A stretch of 64,000 nucleotides of DNA from Haloferax marisrubri (GTDB lineage Archaea > Halobacteriota > Halobacteria > Halobacteriales > Haloferacaceae): contig NZ_LOPW02000010.1 of the NCBI RefSeq assembly GCF_001469875.2, positions 443,942 to 507,941 on the forward strand, read 5' to 3'. Made by a program: the position numbers and the translations under genes. The notes beneath the pieces were generated by a model. The model had not been told where the DNA came from, did no database searches, and was given only the letters and a program-made list of their open reading frames with translations. Shown in pieces: positions 28,419-36,867 of this stretch; position 1 is the stretch's first letter; each line of letters begins with the position of its first letter.

Positions 28419-30377
28419 ATGAACGATTCAGAGGCACTTCAGACGGCGACGGTACACATACGAAACATCGGCGGCATCGACGAGCGGACCGTCAGGCTCG
28501 AACCCGGCGTGACCGTTCTCACCGGCCGTAACGCGACGAACCGAACCTCCTTCCTGCGGGCGCTCATGGGCGCGTGCGGAAGCGACGCGGTCAGTCTCAA
28601 AGGCGACGCCGACGAGGGGTCGGTCGAACTCGAACTCGACGGACGAACGTACACCCGCATCCTCTCTCGCGAGAACGGGGCGGTCGCGACCGACGGCACG
28701 CCGTATCTCCAAGACACGACGACCGCGGACCGCTTCGCGTTCCTCCTCGGGTCGAACGAGGCGCGGCGGGCGGTCGTCGCGGAGCGCGACCTCCACGACG
28801 TCATCATGGCCCCGGTCGACACCGACGCCATCGAGGCCGAAATCGAGCGCCTGCAGAACCGACGCAAGAAAGTCGAACAGCGACTCGACTCGCTCGACTC
28901 GCTGGAGGCCGACCGCCGGTCGCTCGAATCGAAGCGCGACGACCTCGAAGCCGAAATCGAGGACCTCGAGGCCGAGCGCGACGACCTCGAAGCCGAAATC
29001 GAGGCCGAAGACCGGACGGTCGAGGCCCAACGCGAGAACCAAGCCGCGTTAGACGAGGTGCTGTCGGACCTGCAGTCGGCGCGGTCGGACCTCGAAACCG
29101 TCCGCTTCCGCCTCCAAAGCGAGCGCGAGAGCGTCGAATCGCTCCGCGAGGAGCGCTCCGAACTCCAGTCGGAACTCGATTCGTTCGAGACCGAGGAGGT
29201 CGACCGCGGCGAGGCGAACGACCGCATCGAGTCGATTCGGTCGCGCATCGAGTCGCTCAACTCGACGATTTCGGAGCTTCAGACCATCGTCCAGTACACG
29301 GAGGACGTGCTCGAAGGCAAGGCCGACCTCGTCGAGGACTCGCTGGGCGCGGTCGGCGACGGTTCGGTGACGGACCAGCTCGTCTCCTCGGAGACCATCA
29401 CCTGCTGGACCTGCGGCACCGAGGTCGACCGCGACCAGATTCGGGGGACGACCGACCGCCTCCGCGAGGTCAGAGACGAACAGCGCGAGGAACGCGCCGA
29501 ACTCCGCCGCGAACTCGACGAACTCGAACGCTCGATGCGGGCGGCGGAACAGGCCCAGCGCGACCGCCGGAAGCTCCGCGATAAGCTCCAGCGCCTCGAA
29601 GACGAACTCGACCGCCGGACCGGGCAAATCGAGTCGCTGACCGACCAGCGCGAGGAACTCGCCGAGCGGGTCGAGTCGCTCGAAGCCGACGCGTCGGACC
29701 TCCGCGGGCAGGCCGAAGGCGACCTCATCGAACTCCACACGGAACTCAACGAGGTCGAGTTCACGCTCGACCGGACGCGTGACAACCTCGCGTCCGTCCA
29801 CGACGACCTCGACGCCCTCGACGACCGGTTCGACGAGCGCGAGGAACTCGAACTCGAGCGCGAGCAGGTGAACGTGGAACTCGAATCTGCGCGAACCCGG
29901 ATTCGGTCGCTGACCACGGCGGCGGTCGAGGCGTTCAACGAGGAGATGGAGACGGTCCTCGACCTCCTCGCCTACGACAACATCGAGCGCGTCTGGCTGG
30001 AGCAGGTCGAACGCCGGGTCCGCGAGGGGCGTCGCAAGGTCGAAAAGACCCAGTTCGAACTCCACATCGTCCGCGCGTCCGACTCCGGCGCGGTGTACGA
30101 GGACTCCATCGACCACCTCAGCGAGAGCGAGCGCGAGGTCGTCGGCCTCGTGTTCGCCCTCGCGGGCTATCTCGTCCACGAGGTGTACGAGGAGGTCCCG
30201 TTCATGCTCCTCGACTCGGTCGAGGCCATCGACGCCGAGCGCATCGCCGCGCTCGTCGACCACTTCGAGCAGTACCCGACGTTCCTCGTCGCGGCCCTCC
30301 TCCCGGAGGACGCGGAGGCCCTCGACGCGTCGTACCGGCGCGTCACGTGGGGCCCCGACGTGACGCCCGCCGCCTGA
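28419..30377 (+). CDS. sph3: Archaea-specific SMC/Rad50-related coiled-coil ATPase
   Basis: The 652 residues have Rad50-like layout. An N-terminal ATPase half carries Walker A at 36-43, GRNATNRT. Two long coiled coils (about 135-300 and 340-500) flank a zinc-hook motif CWTC (Cys329, Cys332). The C-terminal half has the signature LSESERE (567-573) and Walker B FMLLDS (595-600). The P-loop Lys is Arg42, and Ser600 sits where the catalytic Glu is expected. I recall this form as characteristic of the haloarchaeal group. It lies between rdfA and a HalOD1 gene, so a role in cell shape or chromosome organisation is likely. The gene symbol is from recalled annotation of the H. volcanii equivalent. 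Confidence 0.88.
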   Translation: MNDSEALQTATVHIRNIGGIDERTVRLEPGVTVLTGRNATNRTSFLRALMGACGSDAVSLKGDADEGSVELELDGRTYTRILSRENGAVATDGTPYLQDTTTADRFAFLLGSNEARRAVVAERDLHDVIMAPVDTDAIEAEIERLQNRRKKVEQRLDSLDSLEADRRSLESKRDDLEAEIEDLEAERDDLEAEIEAEDRTVEAQRENQAALDEVLSDLQSARSDLETVRFRLQSERESVESLREERSELQSELDSFETEEVDRGEANDRIESIRSRIESLNSTISELQTIVQYTEDVLEGKADLVEDSLGAVGDGSVTDQLVSSETITCWTCGTEVDRDQIRGTTDRLREVRDEQREERAELRRELDELERSMRAAEQAQRDRRKLRDKLQRLEDELDRRTGQIESLTDQREELAERVESLEADASDLRGQAEGDLIELHTELNEVEFTLDRTRDNLASVHDDLDALDDRFDEREELELEREQVNVELESARTRIRSLTTAAVEAFNEEMETVLDLLAYDNIERVWLEQVERRVREGRRKVEKTQFELHIVRASDSGAVYEDSIDHLSESEREVVGLVFALAGYLVHEVYEEVPFMLLDSVEAIDAERIAALVDHFEQYPTFLVAALLPEDAEALDASYRRVTWGPDVTPAA

Positions 30378-30593
30378 CCGACCCGCGCGATTTCCGGCGG
30401 TCTCTTTTCGTCTTCGTTGCTCTCAGTCGGGTTCCGTCCGACTGGACACGCTCGCGGTGCCGTGGCAGCACCGGGTCCGGCCGACATCCGACCCGAATCG
30501 TCCGATGATTCGCCCCTTTCGAGTCTTTTTTCGGGCCATCTCCCGAAGCGAGTATTGCAGTATTGTATCACTATCAGGGAGACATACCGTTAG
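30378..30593. other. Intergenic stretch before the HalOD1 frame
   Basis: Between the SMC-like gene and the in-frame stop at 30591 I see no convincing gene. The region is AT-richer than the genes. The short minus-strand open frames here have no recognisable features. A TATA-like AAATATAAC lies just beyond, at 30602-30610, and would direct plus-strand transcription from about 30632. Confidence 0.5.
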
Positions 30594-30962
30594 TACGCAA
30601 GAAATATAACACATCGAAACGACGTATCGCACGGACGATACTGGGGGGACGAAACCATCATCACATCAGACACGCAGTTCCGAGACGAGTTCGAACCGAC
30701 ACGGGTTTGGTACGACTGCGAGCGTACCGAGCCAGTCTCTGAGGCGGTTGTCGCGGCCGTGAACCAACACACCCACCGCGATGCGACGGAGCTCCCGCCG
30801 CTCACAGAGCACGTAGATACTGACGCCCTCGACGCCCTGTTCGGCCGCGACACGCCCGGTGCACCGCGCGTGGCGGGTGCATCGCTCGAATTCGACTACG
30901 CCGGATTCGTCGTCACCGTCGAGTCCGTCGGTCGTATCGAAGTCCGCGACGCGGGACAGTAA
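30594..30962 (+). CDS. ddfA: HalOD1-domain protein, probably DdfA; start codon unclear
   Basis: The frame is open from 30594 to the stop at 30960-30962. It encodes a halobacterial output domain 1: VSEAVVAAVNQHTHRDATEL, then PPLTEHVDTDALDALFG, then FDYAGFVVTVESVGRIEV. The first standard start in frame is GTG at 30759, which would cut off the first helix of the domain. No ATG, GTG or TTG exists in this frame between 30594 and 30758. A TATA-like box at 30602-30610 would start transcripts near 30632, so translation probably begins upstream of 30759 at a rare codon. The link to disk-determining factor DdfA is by gene order after rdfA and the SMC gene, from memory. Confidence 0.65.
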   Translation, partial: YARNITHRNDVSHGRYWGDETIITSDTQFRDEFEPTRVWYDCERTEPVSEAVVAAVNQHTHRDATELPPLTEHVDTDALDALFGRDTPGAPRVAGASLEFDYAGFVVTVESVGRIEVRDAGQ

Positions 30963-31238
30963 TCGACCGAGCCGTTCGGCACTACTTGGGGATGATTCGA
31001 CTGTCGTCGAACGGCCCGCACCGACCGCACTTTTCCGGCCCGCGCGGACCGGTATCGAAGCCGTTTGGAACGTCCGTTCGAACGAGACGTTTCGACGCTC
31101 TTTCTACTTAATTGGTTGAGATCTTTCAGGCGATAATCTTGCAGTTTATTTGGATTATTGGGTCCGATAAGTCCGGTCGACCGTCCGCTGTGGCCGCCCG
31201 CGACGTACCTTTTTGTCTCGTGGACGCCGACAAGGGGT

Positions 31239-31517
31239 ATGGAACTCGAATTGCGCTTCTTCGCGACGTTTCGGGAGGTGGTGGGCCAGAAGTCCATCTA
31301 CTGGCGAGTCGACGACGACGCGACCGTCGGGGACGTCCTCGAGTCGCTGGAAGCGGAGTACGACGGCCTCGCCGGCCGACTCATCGAAGACGGCGAGGTC
31401 AAGCCGCACGTGAACGTGTTGAAAAACGGGCGCGAGGTGGTCCACCTCGACGGGATGGCCACGGCGCTCGACGACGGGGACGCCGTGAGCGTCTTCCCAC
31501 CGGTCGCGGGGGGCTGA
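31239..31517 (+). CDS. samp3: Ubiquitin-like small archaeal modifier protein SAMP3
   Basis: A MoaD/ThiS-type beta-grasp protein of 92 residues that ends in VAGG. The C-terminal Gly-Gly is adenylated by an E1 enzyme and joined to target lysines. SAMP3 in H. volcanii has this length, ending and genome position. It is known to modify MoaE of molybdopterin synthase. I placed the start at 31239 (MELELRFFATFREVVGQ), because the 27 codons upstream look non-coding. No E1 (UbaA) gene is in the window. Two small genes follow at once and may be partners. Confidence 0.9.
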   Translation: MELELRFFATFREVVGQKSIYWRVDDDATVGDVLESLEAEYDGLAGRLIEDGEVKPHVNVLKNGREVVHLDGMATALDDGDAVSVFPPVAGG

Positions 31518-31518
31518 C

Positions 31519-31776
31519 GTGGCGCGCCGACAGCGAGCGTTCCGCGGTATCTCGCCCCGCCTCGCGATTCAGTACCTCGAAGGACTCGGCGGCGAGGCCG
31601 ACGGCGACGGCCGCGTGGTCGGCCCCGACTGGGCCGTCGACATCGAGACCGAGGAGGTCACGATAACGAGCAGTATCCAACTCACCGAAGTACAACTCGC
31701 GTTCGAGGGCGACGAGGAGACGCTCGACGACCTCGTCGAGCGGTTCGCCCGCAAGGCGATGCGCGCGGGGGGATGA
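31519..31776 (+). CDS. Small protein downstream of samp3, unknown
   Basis: This 85-residue protein has a GTG start 1 nt after the samp3 stop. It has an alpha/beta pattern: a basic start (ARRQRAFRGISPRLAIQYL), then VDIETEEVTITSSIQLTEVQ, then a helix (DDLVERFARKAMRAGG). The end overlaps the next start by 4 nt. It also ends in Gly-Gly, as samp3 does, though it does not look like a beta-grasp fold. I do not recognise a family. Its place in the operon suggests a role linked to sampylation or molybdopterin. Confidence 0.8.
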   Translation: MARRQRAFRGISPRLAIQYLEGLGGEADGDGRVVGPDWAVDIETEEVTITSSIQLTEVQLAFEGDEETLDDLVERFARKAMRAGG

Positions 31777-32213
31777 CCGTGGGGGCCGACGGCGACCGGC
31801 GACCGGGCCGCGAACGACTCAGCGAGCGCCTCGCACCGGACGGTGACGATGGCGCGCCCCACGGCGGTGCCATCGACGGCACGGCCATCATGCTCGCGGC
31901 CGCGAAGGCGAGCGTCCCCGCCAGCAGTCTTCCGTTGTTGCTCGACCGGGCGCAGGCGTATCTCGACGGGCGGGCCAGCGAGTACGCACAGGGGTTCGAA
32001 TGCGTCCACGAGGACGACGAGACGGCGGTGTTTCTCGTCCCGCTGGGCCACTGGGACACGAAGGGCCTCGACCTCGACTTCTCGCACCGCGAGGTCGACG
32101 CGGTCCGCCGGGCACACGCCGAACATCTCCGGCGCGTCGGCTCGGACGCCGACCGACGCGACGAGTTCGAGACGGCGCTCGAAATCCGCGAGGTCGCCGT
32201 CGTCAGTCGGTAG
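31773..32213 (+). CDS. Conserved hypothetical protein in the samp3 operon
   Basis: The start overlaps the previous stop (ATGA), so the genes are translationally coupled. The 146 residues have a disordered charged N-terminus (about 35 residues). A domain follows with ASVPASSLPLLLDRAQAYLD and ETAVFLVPLGHWDTKGLDL, and a helical segment rich in Arg and Glu. I cannot name the family. It closes the three-gene samp3 operon; the next gene has its own 67-nt spacer. Confidence 0.78.
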   Translation: MTVGADGDRRPGRERLSERLAPDGDDGAPHGGAIDGTAIMLAAAKASVPASSLPLLLDRAQAYLDGRASEYAQGFECVHEDDETAVFLVPLGHWDTKGLDLDFSHREVDAVRRAHAEHLRRVGSDADRRDEFETALEIREVAVVSR

Positions 32214-32280
32214 GCCCAAGAGCCGGCAAACCGCCCGACGATAGACGGCTATTTCGGGGGCGACGCCCTGCTACCGACAG

Positions 32281-32976
32281 ATGCCAACCGTTTCTTCCGA
32301 CCTCCTCGACGGCGTCCGGGCCGCGGGGCCGCTCCAACTCGGCATCGCGCCGTTCGGCCTCGTCGCCGGCGTCGCGGCCGTCGAGCAGGGGCTGTCGGTC
32401 GCGCACGCCCTCGGCTTCTCCAGTCTCGTCTTCGCCGGCGCGTCGCAACTCGCCATGATAGAACTCCTCGGCGCGGACGCGCCGCTGGCAATCGTCGTCG
32501 GCACGGCGGTCGTCATCAACCTCCGGACGATGATGTACTCGGCGTCCATCGCGCCCTACTTCCGCGACCTGACCGCTCGGTCGAAGGCGCTCGCGTCGTA
32601 CCTCCTGACCGACCAGGCGTACGCGGTCTCTATCGCCCGCTACGGCCGCGACGGCGAGACCGACCGCTTCGCGTACTACGTCGGTGCGGGCGCGTCGCTG
32701 TGGCTCGTCTGGCAGGTGACGACCGTCGCCGGCGCGCTCCTCGGCTCCGGGCTCCCGCCGGAGTTGGGCTTCGACTTCGCCGCGCCGCTCGTCTTTCTCG
32801 CCCTGCTCGTCCCCACGCTGAAAGACCGCGCCTCCGGGGCGGCGTGTCTGGTCGGCGGCCTCGTCGCCACCGGCGTCGTCGTCGCGGGCGTCCCGTTCCA
32901 CCTCGACATCATCGTCGCGGCCGTCGTCGGCGTCCTCGCCGGTCTCGCGGTCGAATCGCTCGGAGGCGACGCCTGA
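32281..32976 (+). CDS. azlC: AzlC family branched-chain amino acid exporter subunit
   Basis: This is the large subunit of the two-part AzlCD branched-chain amino acid exporter family. The family signature is near the N-terminus: GIAPFGLVAGVAAVEQGLSV, then SSLVFAGASQLAMIELLG. Several membrane helices follow, including VVINLRTMMYSASIAPYFRD. At 231 residues the length is usual. The stop abuts the azlD start with no gap, so the subunits are coupled. Substrate is assigned by family only. Confidence 0.92.
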   Translation: MPTVSSDLLDGVRAAGPLQLGIAPFGLVAGVAAVEQGLSVAHALGFSSLVFAGASQLAMIELLGADAPLAIVVGTAVVINLRTMMYSASIAPYFRDLTARSKALASYLLTDQAYAVSIARYGRDGETDRFAYYVGAGASLWLVWQVTTVAGALLGSGLPPELGFDFAAPLVFLALLVPTLKDRASGAACLVGGLVATGVVVAGVPFHLDIIVAAVVGVLAGLAVESLGGDA

Positions 32977-33315
32977 ATGCCGACTGGCTACGACTCGGCG
33001 ACCGTCTGGCTCGTCATCGCCCTCGCGGGCGTCCTCACGTTCGCCATCCGCGGGTCGTTCATCTACCTGTTCGGCCGCATCGACGACGTGCCGCCGGCGG
33101 CCGAGTCAGCGCTGGAGTACGTCCCCGCGGCGGTGTTCGCGGCGCTCGTCTTCCCGGCGCTCCTCGCCCCATCCGGCGACCTCGCGGTCTCCGTCGGCAA
33201 CGAGAAACTCGTCGCCGGCGCGTTGGCCGCGCTCGCCGCGTGGTACACCGAACGCGTGCTCGCCACCATCCTCGTCGGCATGGGCGCGCTCTGGGTTCTC
33301 CGGTTCGTCGTCTGA
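32977..33315 (+). CDS. azlD: AzlD family small subunit of amino acid exporter
   Basis: The 112-residue protein has four hydrophobic segments, with TVWLVIALAGVLTFAIRGSF and ALEYVPAAVFAALVFPALLA typical of AzlD. It starts on the base after the azlC stop. AzlD combines with AzlC to form the exporter. There is no regulator gene (such as an Lrp homolog) next to it in this window. Confidence 0.92.
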   Translation: MPTGYDSATVWLVIALAGVLTFAIRGSFIYLFGRIDDVPPAAESALEYVPAAVFAALVFPALLAPSGDLAVSVGNEKLVAGALAALAAWYTERVLATILVGMGALWVLRFVV

Positions 33316-33389
33316 GCCACCGTCAGCCCCGTTCGTTAACCGTCGCCTCCCCCAAGATACTCGTCTCGCGGACGACCACGACCGCACGT

Positions 33390-34073
33390 ATGCCCTCCCC
33401 ACCTCCGCGCCTCTACTCGCTCCCCCGCGACGAGGCTCGCGCCCTTTTCCCGACCGGGTTCGCCGCCGGCGTCGCCGCGTTCGTCGTCGGCACGCTCGCG
33501 GTCGCCGGCTGGCTCGCCCTCGCCACCGACGGCTCGTTTTCCACGCTCGACGCCGCGACCGAGATGACCGCCGGCAAGCCCGTCCCGTCCGCGTTCGTCC
33601 CCGTCTGGACGTTCGGCGGCGCGATGGGCCTGCCCGTCCGACTCGTCGAGACGACCGGTCCCGGTCGCGCGGTCGTCCTCCGCAACCTCGTCGATGGACT
33701 CGACGGACCCGCCGACCCGTGGTACTGGCTGGGCGCGCTCCCGCCCGCCTGCCTCTTTCTCGCCGGCGTCGTCACAGCGCGCCTCACGGCGTGGTCTCGA
33801 CGCCCCGCCGAGGGGTTCGCCACCGGGTCGTCTGTCGCCTTCGGCTTCGCCGCCGCAGTCGCCGTCGCCGCGGTCGTCGCCCGCGTCGGCCTCGGCGACG
33901 TGCCCCCGAACGCGGAGGGGTTCGTCCGCATCGGTTCGACGGGATTCCACCCGACCGACCTCGACGGCGATTCGGTCGGCCTCCCGATTTGGGGGGCGTT
34001 CTCCGGACTGGTGTTCGGCGTCGTCTTCGGCGGCCTCGGCGGGGCGGTGGCGTCGTTCTCCCCGTTCCGATAG
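33390..34073 (+). CDS. Four-helix membrane protein, unknown
   Basis: The start at 33390 (MPSPPPRLYSLPRDEARALF) is chosen because the open frame before it covers the azlCD genes in another frame. The 227 residues contain about four helices: FAAGVAAFVVGTLAVAGWLAL, LGALPPACLFLAGVVTARL, FGFAAAVAVAAVVARVGLG, and FSGLVFGVVFGGLGGAVASF. A loop between the first two has MTAGKPVPSAFVPVWTFGGA. I do not recognise a family or activity. Confidence 0.75.
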   Translation: MPSPPPRLYSLPRDEARALFPTGFAAGVAAFVVGTLAVAGWLALATDGSFSTLDAATEMTAGKPVPSAFVPVWTFGGAMGLPVRLVETTGPGRAVVLRNLVDGLDGPADPWYWLGALPPACLFLAGVVTARLTAWSRRPAEGFATGSSVAFGFAAAVAVAAVVARVGLGDVPPNAEGFVRIGSTGFHPTDLDGDSVGLPIWGAFSGLVFGVVFGGLGGAVASFSPFR

Positions 34074-34124
34074 TCGGTGTTGGCCCCCAGAAGATATTCA
34101 CCGACCTGACAACGTGGAACGCCT

Positions 34125-34751
34125 ATGTCCCGGCGACTCGTCGCATCGGTCTTCGCGCTCCTCGTCGCTCTCTCGCTCGCTGGCGCGCCGGTGACGATGG
34201 CCGACTGGTCGGAGCAGGTGTCGTTCTCCGCGTCGGAAATCGACGCGTCGCAGGTCCGAAACGAGACGCCCGTGCTTCGGTACGACGAACTCGACGCCGA
34301 CGCACAGGACGCGGTTCGGCAGGCCATCGTGTCGCCAGACGGCTCCCACATCGTCTACGGCGACGAGGACTGGCCGGACCGCTTTTTCTACAGCGACTAC
34401 ACGGCCCCGGGACAGGGGTTGTACGCCGTCGTCTACGAGGGCGACTACTACCGGCTCTACACCTTCGCCGCCGGCGGCTTCCCGGTGATTTACTGGCTGT
34501 ACGAACTCCCGTTCGTCGCCTACGGCCTCGCGCTCGGACGCGTCGGGACGCGAACGTACCGCGGAGGAGGTCCGGTTCGGCTCGCCGTCGCCGCGGCGGT
34601 CGTCGGTGCCGCGTTCCACCTCGTCGGGCCGGTCTTCGACTTCCCGCTCGTCTCTCCGACGGCGTTCATCGGACTCGGCGTCGTCGCCGCCGCGGCGCTC
34701 GTCGGGAGACTCGTCGCCACTGCGGTTCGCAATCGGTCGGAAAAAGCGTGA
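34125..34751 (+). CDS. Secreted/membrane protein, unknown
   Basis: A signal peptide (LVASVFALLVALSLAGAPVTMA) precedes an extracytoplasmic domain of about 95 residues rich in Tyr and Asp (DRFFYSDYTAPGQGLYAVVY). Three hydrophobic segments follow (about 115-135, 148-166, 175-200), and a basic end. The layout suggests a small sensory or assembly membrane protein. It is convergent with the oxidoreductase gene downstream. No family is recognised. Confidence 0.75.
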   Translation: MSRRLVASVFALLVALSLAGAPVTMADWSEQVSFSASEIDASQVRNETPVLRYDELDADAQDAVRQAIVSPDGSHIVYGDEDWPDRFFYSDYTAPGQGLYAVVYEGDYYRLYTFAAGGFPVIYWLYELPFVAYGLALGRVGTRTYRGGGPVRLAVAAAVVGAAFHLVGPVFDFPLVSPTAFIGLGVVAAAALVGRLVATAVRNRSEKA

Positions 34752-34809
34752 TTCGGGTGGGTATCGGCCGCGACAGGGTCGGGGCCGGGTGGTCGGTCCG
34801 GCCGTCGGC

Positions 34810-36741
34810 TCAGTCGTCGGCGGGTGCCGGCGAGTCGCCGCGGGAGACGCCCGTTCCCGGGCCGATGTCGATGCCGAGTTCGTCGAGACGCTCGTCGGGG
34901 ACGACGCCGTCGACCCACTGGCGGCGGGCGTAGTACTCCTCTTTCATCTCGTCGAGTTCGCACAGCTGACCCTCGGACGCGCCCTGTCCCGGAATCGCCT
35001 CGTCGCCTTCGACGAAGCGGCCCGGCAGCGAGTCGTCGGAGCCGTCGAAGCCGGCGAGGTTGTTGTAGTACCGCTCTAACGTGTAGATGCGGTCGCCGGT
35101 TTCGAGCAGTTCCTCTTCGGTCACGTCGCGGCCGGTCATGCCGTTGTACTGCAGGACGTACTCCTCGATGCCCTCCGCGAACGCGTTGAACTTGCAGATG
35201 TCGAACGAGTCCGAGATGGCGTGCATGTCCTGGAACAGCGCCACGAGTTCGCCCTTCCCGCGCCACTCGTGGGGGTCGTGTTTCTCCGGGATGCCGAGAA
35301 TCTCGGCGGACGGCGTGTAGCCACGGAGGTGGCACGCACCGCGGTTCGAGGTGGCGTAGCCGATGCCCATGCCCTTCATGCAGCGCGGGTCGTACGCCGG
35401 GATGGTCTGACCCTTGACGGCCAGCGAGTTGTCGTGGGCGTCGAAGCGCTCGGCGAGGCCGTTTGCGCCCTCGGCGAGGGCGTCTGCGAGGTCGCCCTCG
35501 CGGTTCGCGATTTCCGTGATGAGGTCGATCATGCGCTCGGTGTCGCCCCAGTTGAGCTGTTCGCTCAGCCCGTCGAGCTTGCCCTGTTCGGACATCTCCA
35601 TCGCCATCGCCATCATGTTGCCCACCTCGATGGTGTCGACCCCCATGTCGTTACAGCGGTCGATCATGACGGCGATTTCGTCGCGCTCGGTGTGCCCGGA
35701 GTTCGGGCCCAGCGCGTACGCGGACTCGTACTCGTAGGACTCGCCGCGGACGTTCATCTCCTCGCCTTTGTGCATCACCGACACCTCGACTTCCTTCTTA
35801 CAGGCGACCGGGCAGGAGTGACACGTCGGCTCGTCGACGAGGATGTTCTCGCGGACGTTCTCGCCGGAGACGCGCTCGGAGTCGATGTCCGCGCCCTCGG
35901 CGTCTCGCATCGCCGCGGTCGAGGTGTACTTCCCGTTTTTCGTCGGGAGACCGTCGAGTTCCTCGCCCGCGTTCATCAGGACGTTCGTCCCGTACAGCGA
36001 TAGGCCGCCCTCGTTAGGCGCGGTGACCTCGGACTCGCGGATGAGTTGCATCGCCTGCTGGTAGCCCTGCTTGAACGTGTCGGCGTCGGCCGGCTTCGGC
36101 ATCCGCGTGCCGGACTTCACGACGATTGCCTTGAGGTTCTTCGAGCCCATGACCGCGCCCGTGCCGCCGCGGCCGGACGCGCGGTCGTCCTCGTTGACGA
36201 TACAGCCGTACTTGACCTCGTTCTCGCCGCCGGGGCCGATAGCCATTATCGAGAGGTTCTTGCCGAGGCTCCCTTCGACCTCGCCTTCGAGCTCCTCGAT
36301 TGTGTCGTGGACGCCCCAGCCCCAGATGTGCTCCGCGTCGTGGAGCGTCAGTTCGCCGTCTTCGACGACCGCGTAGACCGGGTGTTCGGACTTGCCCGTG
36401 AACAGCAGGCCGTCGAAGCCGGACCACTTGAGTCGCGCGCCGCTCCAGCCGCCGTGGTGCGAGTCGGTGACGGTCCCCGTGAGCGGGGATTTCGTCACGA
36501 CCGCGATGCGACCGCTCATCACGGTCTGCGTGCCGGTGAGCGGGCCGGTCATGAACGCGAGGAGGTTGTCCGGTCCAAGCGGGTCCACGTCCGGTCCCTG
36601 GTCGAAGACGTACTTCACGCCGAGGCCGCGGGCCCCGATGTACTTTCGTGCGTCTTCCTCGTCGATTCCCTCGTACGCGATGTCGCCGGACGACAAGTCC
36701 ACCCGAGCGACCTTGTCGTGATAACCACCGAGTTCAGTCAT
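34810..36741 (-). CDS. Aldehyde ferredoxin oxidoreductase family protein (tungstopterin)
   Basis: A full-length (643-residue) member of the AOR family, which oxidises aldehydes to acids with ferredoxin using a bis-pterin tungsten or molybdenum cofactor and a 4Fe-4S cluster. The N-terminal cofactor domain has KYIGARGLGVKYVFD and SGRIAVVTKSPLTGT. The cluster ligands are Cys307, Cys310 and Cys314 (CHSCPVAC) and, by position, Cys516 (DSFDICKF). A glutamate-rich ESYEYESAYALGP segment follows the cluster motif. The true substrate cannot be told from sequence. It is a single gene with no ferredoxin gene next to it. Confidence 0.93.
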   Translation of the reverse strand: MTELGGYHDKVARVDLSSGDIAYEGIDEEDARKYIGARGLGVKYVFDQGPDVDPLGPDNLLAFMTGPLTGTQTVMSGRIAVVTKSPLTGTVTDSHHGGWSGARLKWSGFDGLLFTGKSEHPVYAVVEDGELTLHDAEHIWGWGVHDTIEELEGEVEGSLGKNLSIMAIGPGGENEVKYGCIVNEDDRASGRGGTGAVMGSKNLKAIVVKSGTRMPKPADADTFKQGYQQAMQLIRESEVTAPNEGGLSLYGTNVLMNAGEELDGLPTKNGKYTSTAAMRDAEGADIDSERVSGENVRENILVDEPTCHSCPVACKKEVEVSVMHKGEEMNVRGESYEYESAYALGPNSGHTERDEIAVMIDRCNDMGVDTIEVGNMMAMAMEMSEQGKLDGLSEQLNWGDTERMIDLITEIANREGDLADALAEGANGLAERFDAHDNSLAVKGQTIPAYDPRCMKGMGIGYATSNRGACHLRGYTPSAEILGIPEKHDPHEWRGKGELVALFQDMHAISDSFDICKFNAFAEGIEEYVLQYNGMTGRDVTEEELLETGDRIYTLERYYNNLAGFDGSDDSLPGRFVEGDEAIPGQGASEGQLCELDEMKEEYYARRQWVDGVVPDERLDELGIDIGPGTGVSRGDSPAPADD

Positions 36742-36867
36742 TGTAATCCTCGTTGATTATATACGGCCGCTGTCGGGTTAGTGATTCCCACCTCGACGTA
36801 ACCGTTCGAGGTTACCCCGCCGCGAGCCGACGCCGGACCGTCACGGGATTGCGGCAATCTGTGCGAC

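Noticed and set aside
36754-36763. TATATAATC as the promoter of the aldehyde oxidoreductase gene
   Set aside because: It is only 14-22 nt before the ATG, too close for the usual spacing, so I do not assign it with confidence.
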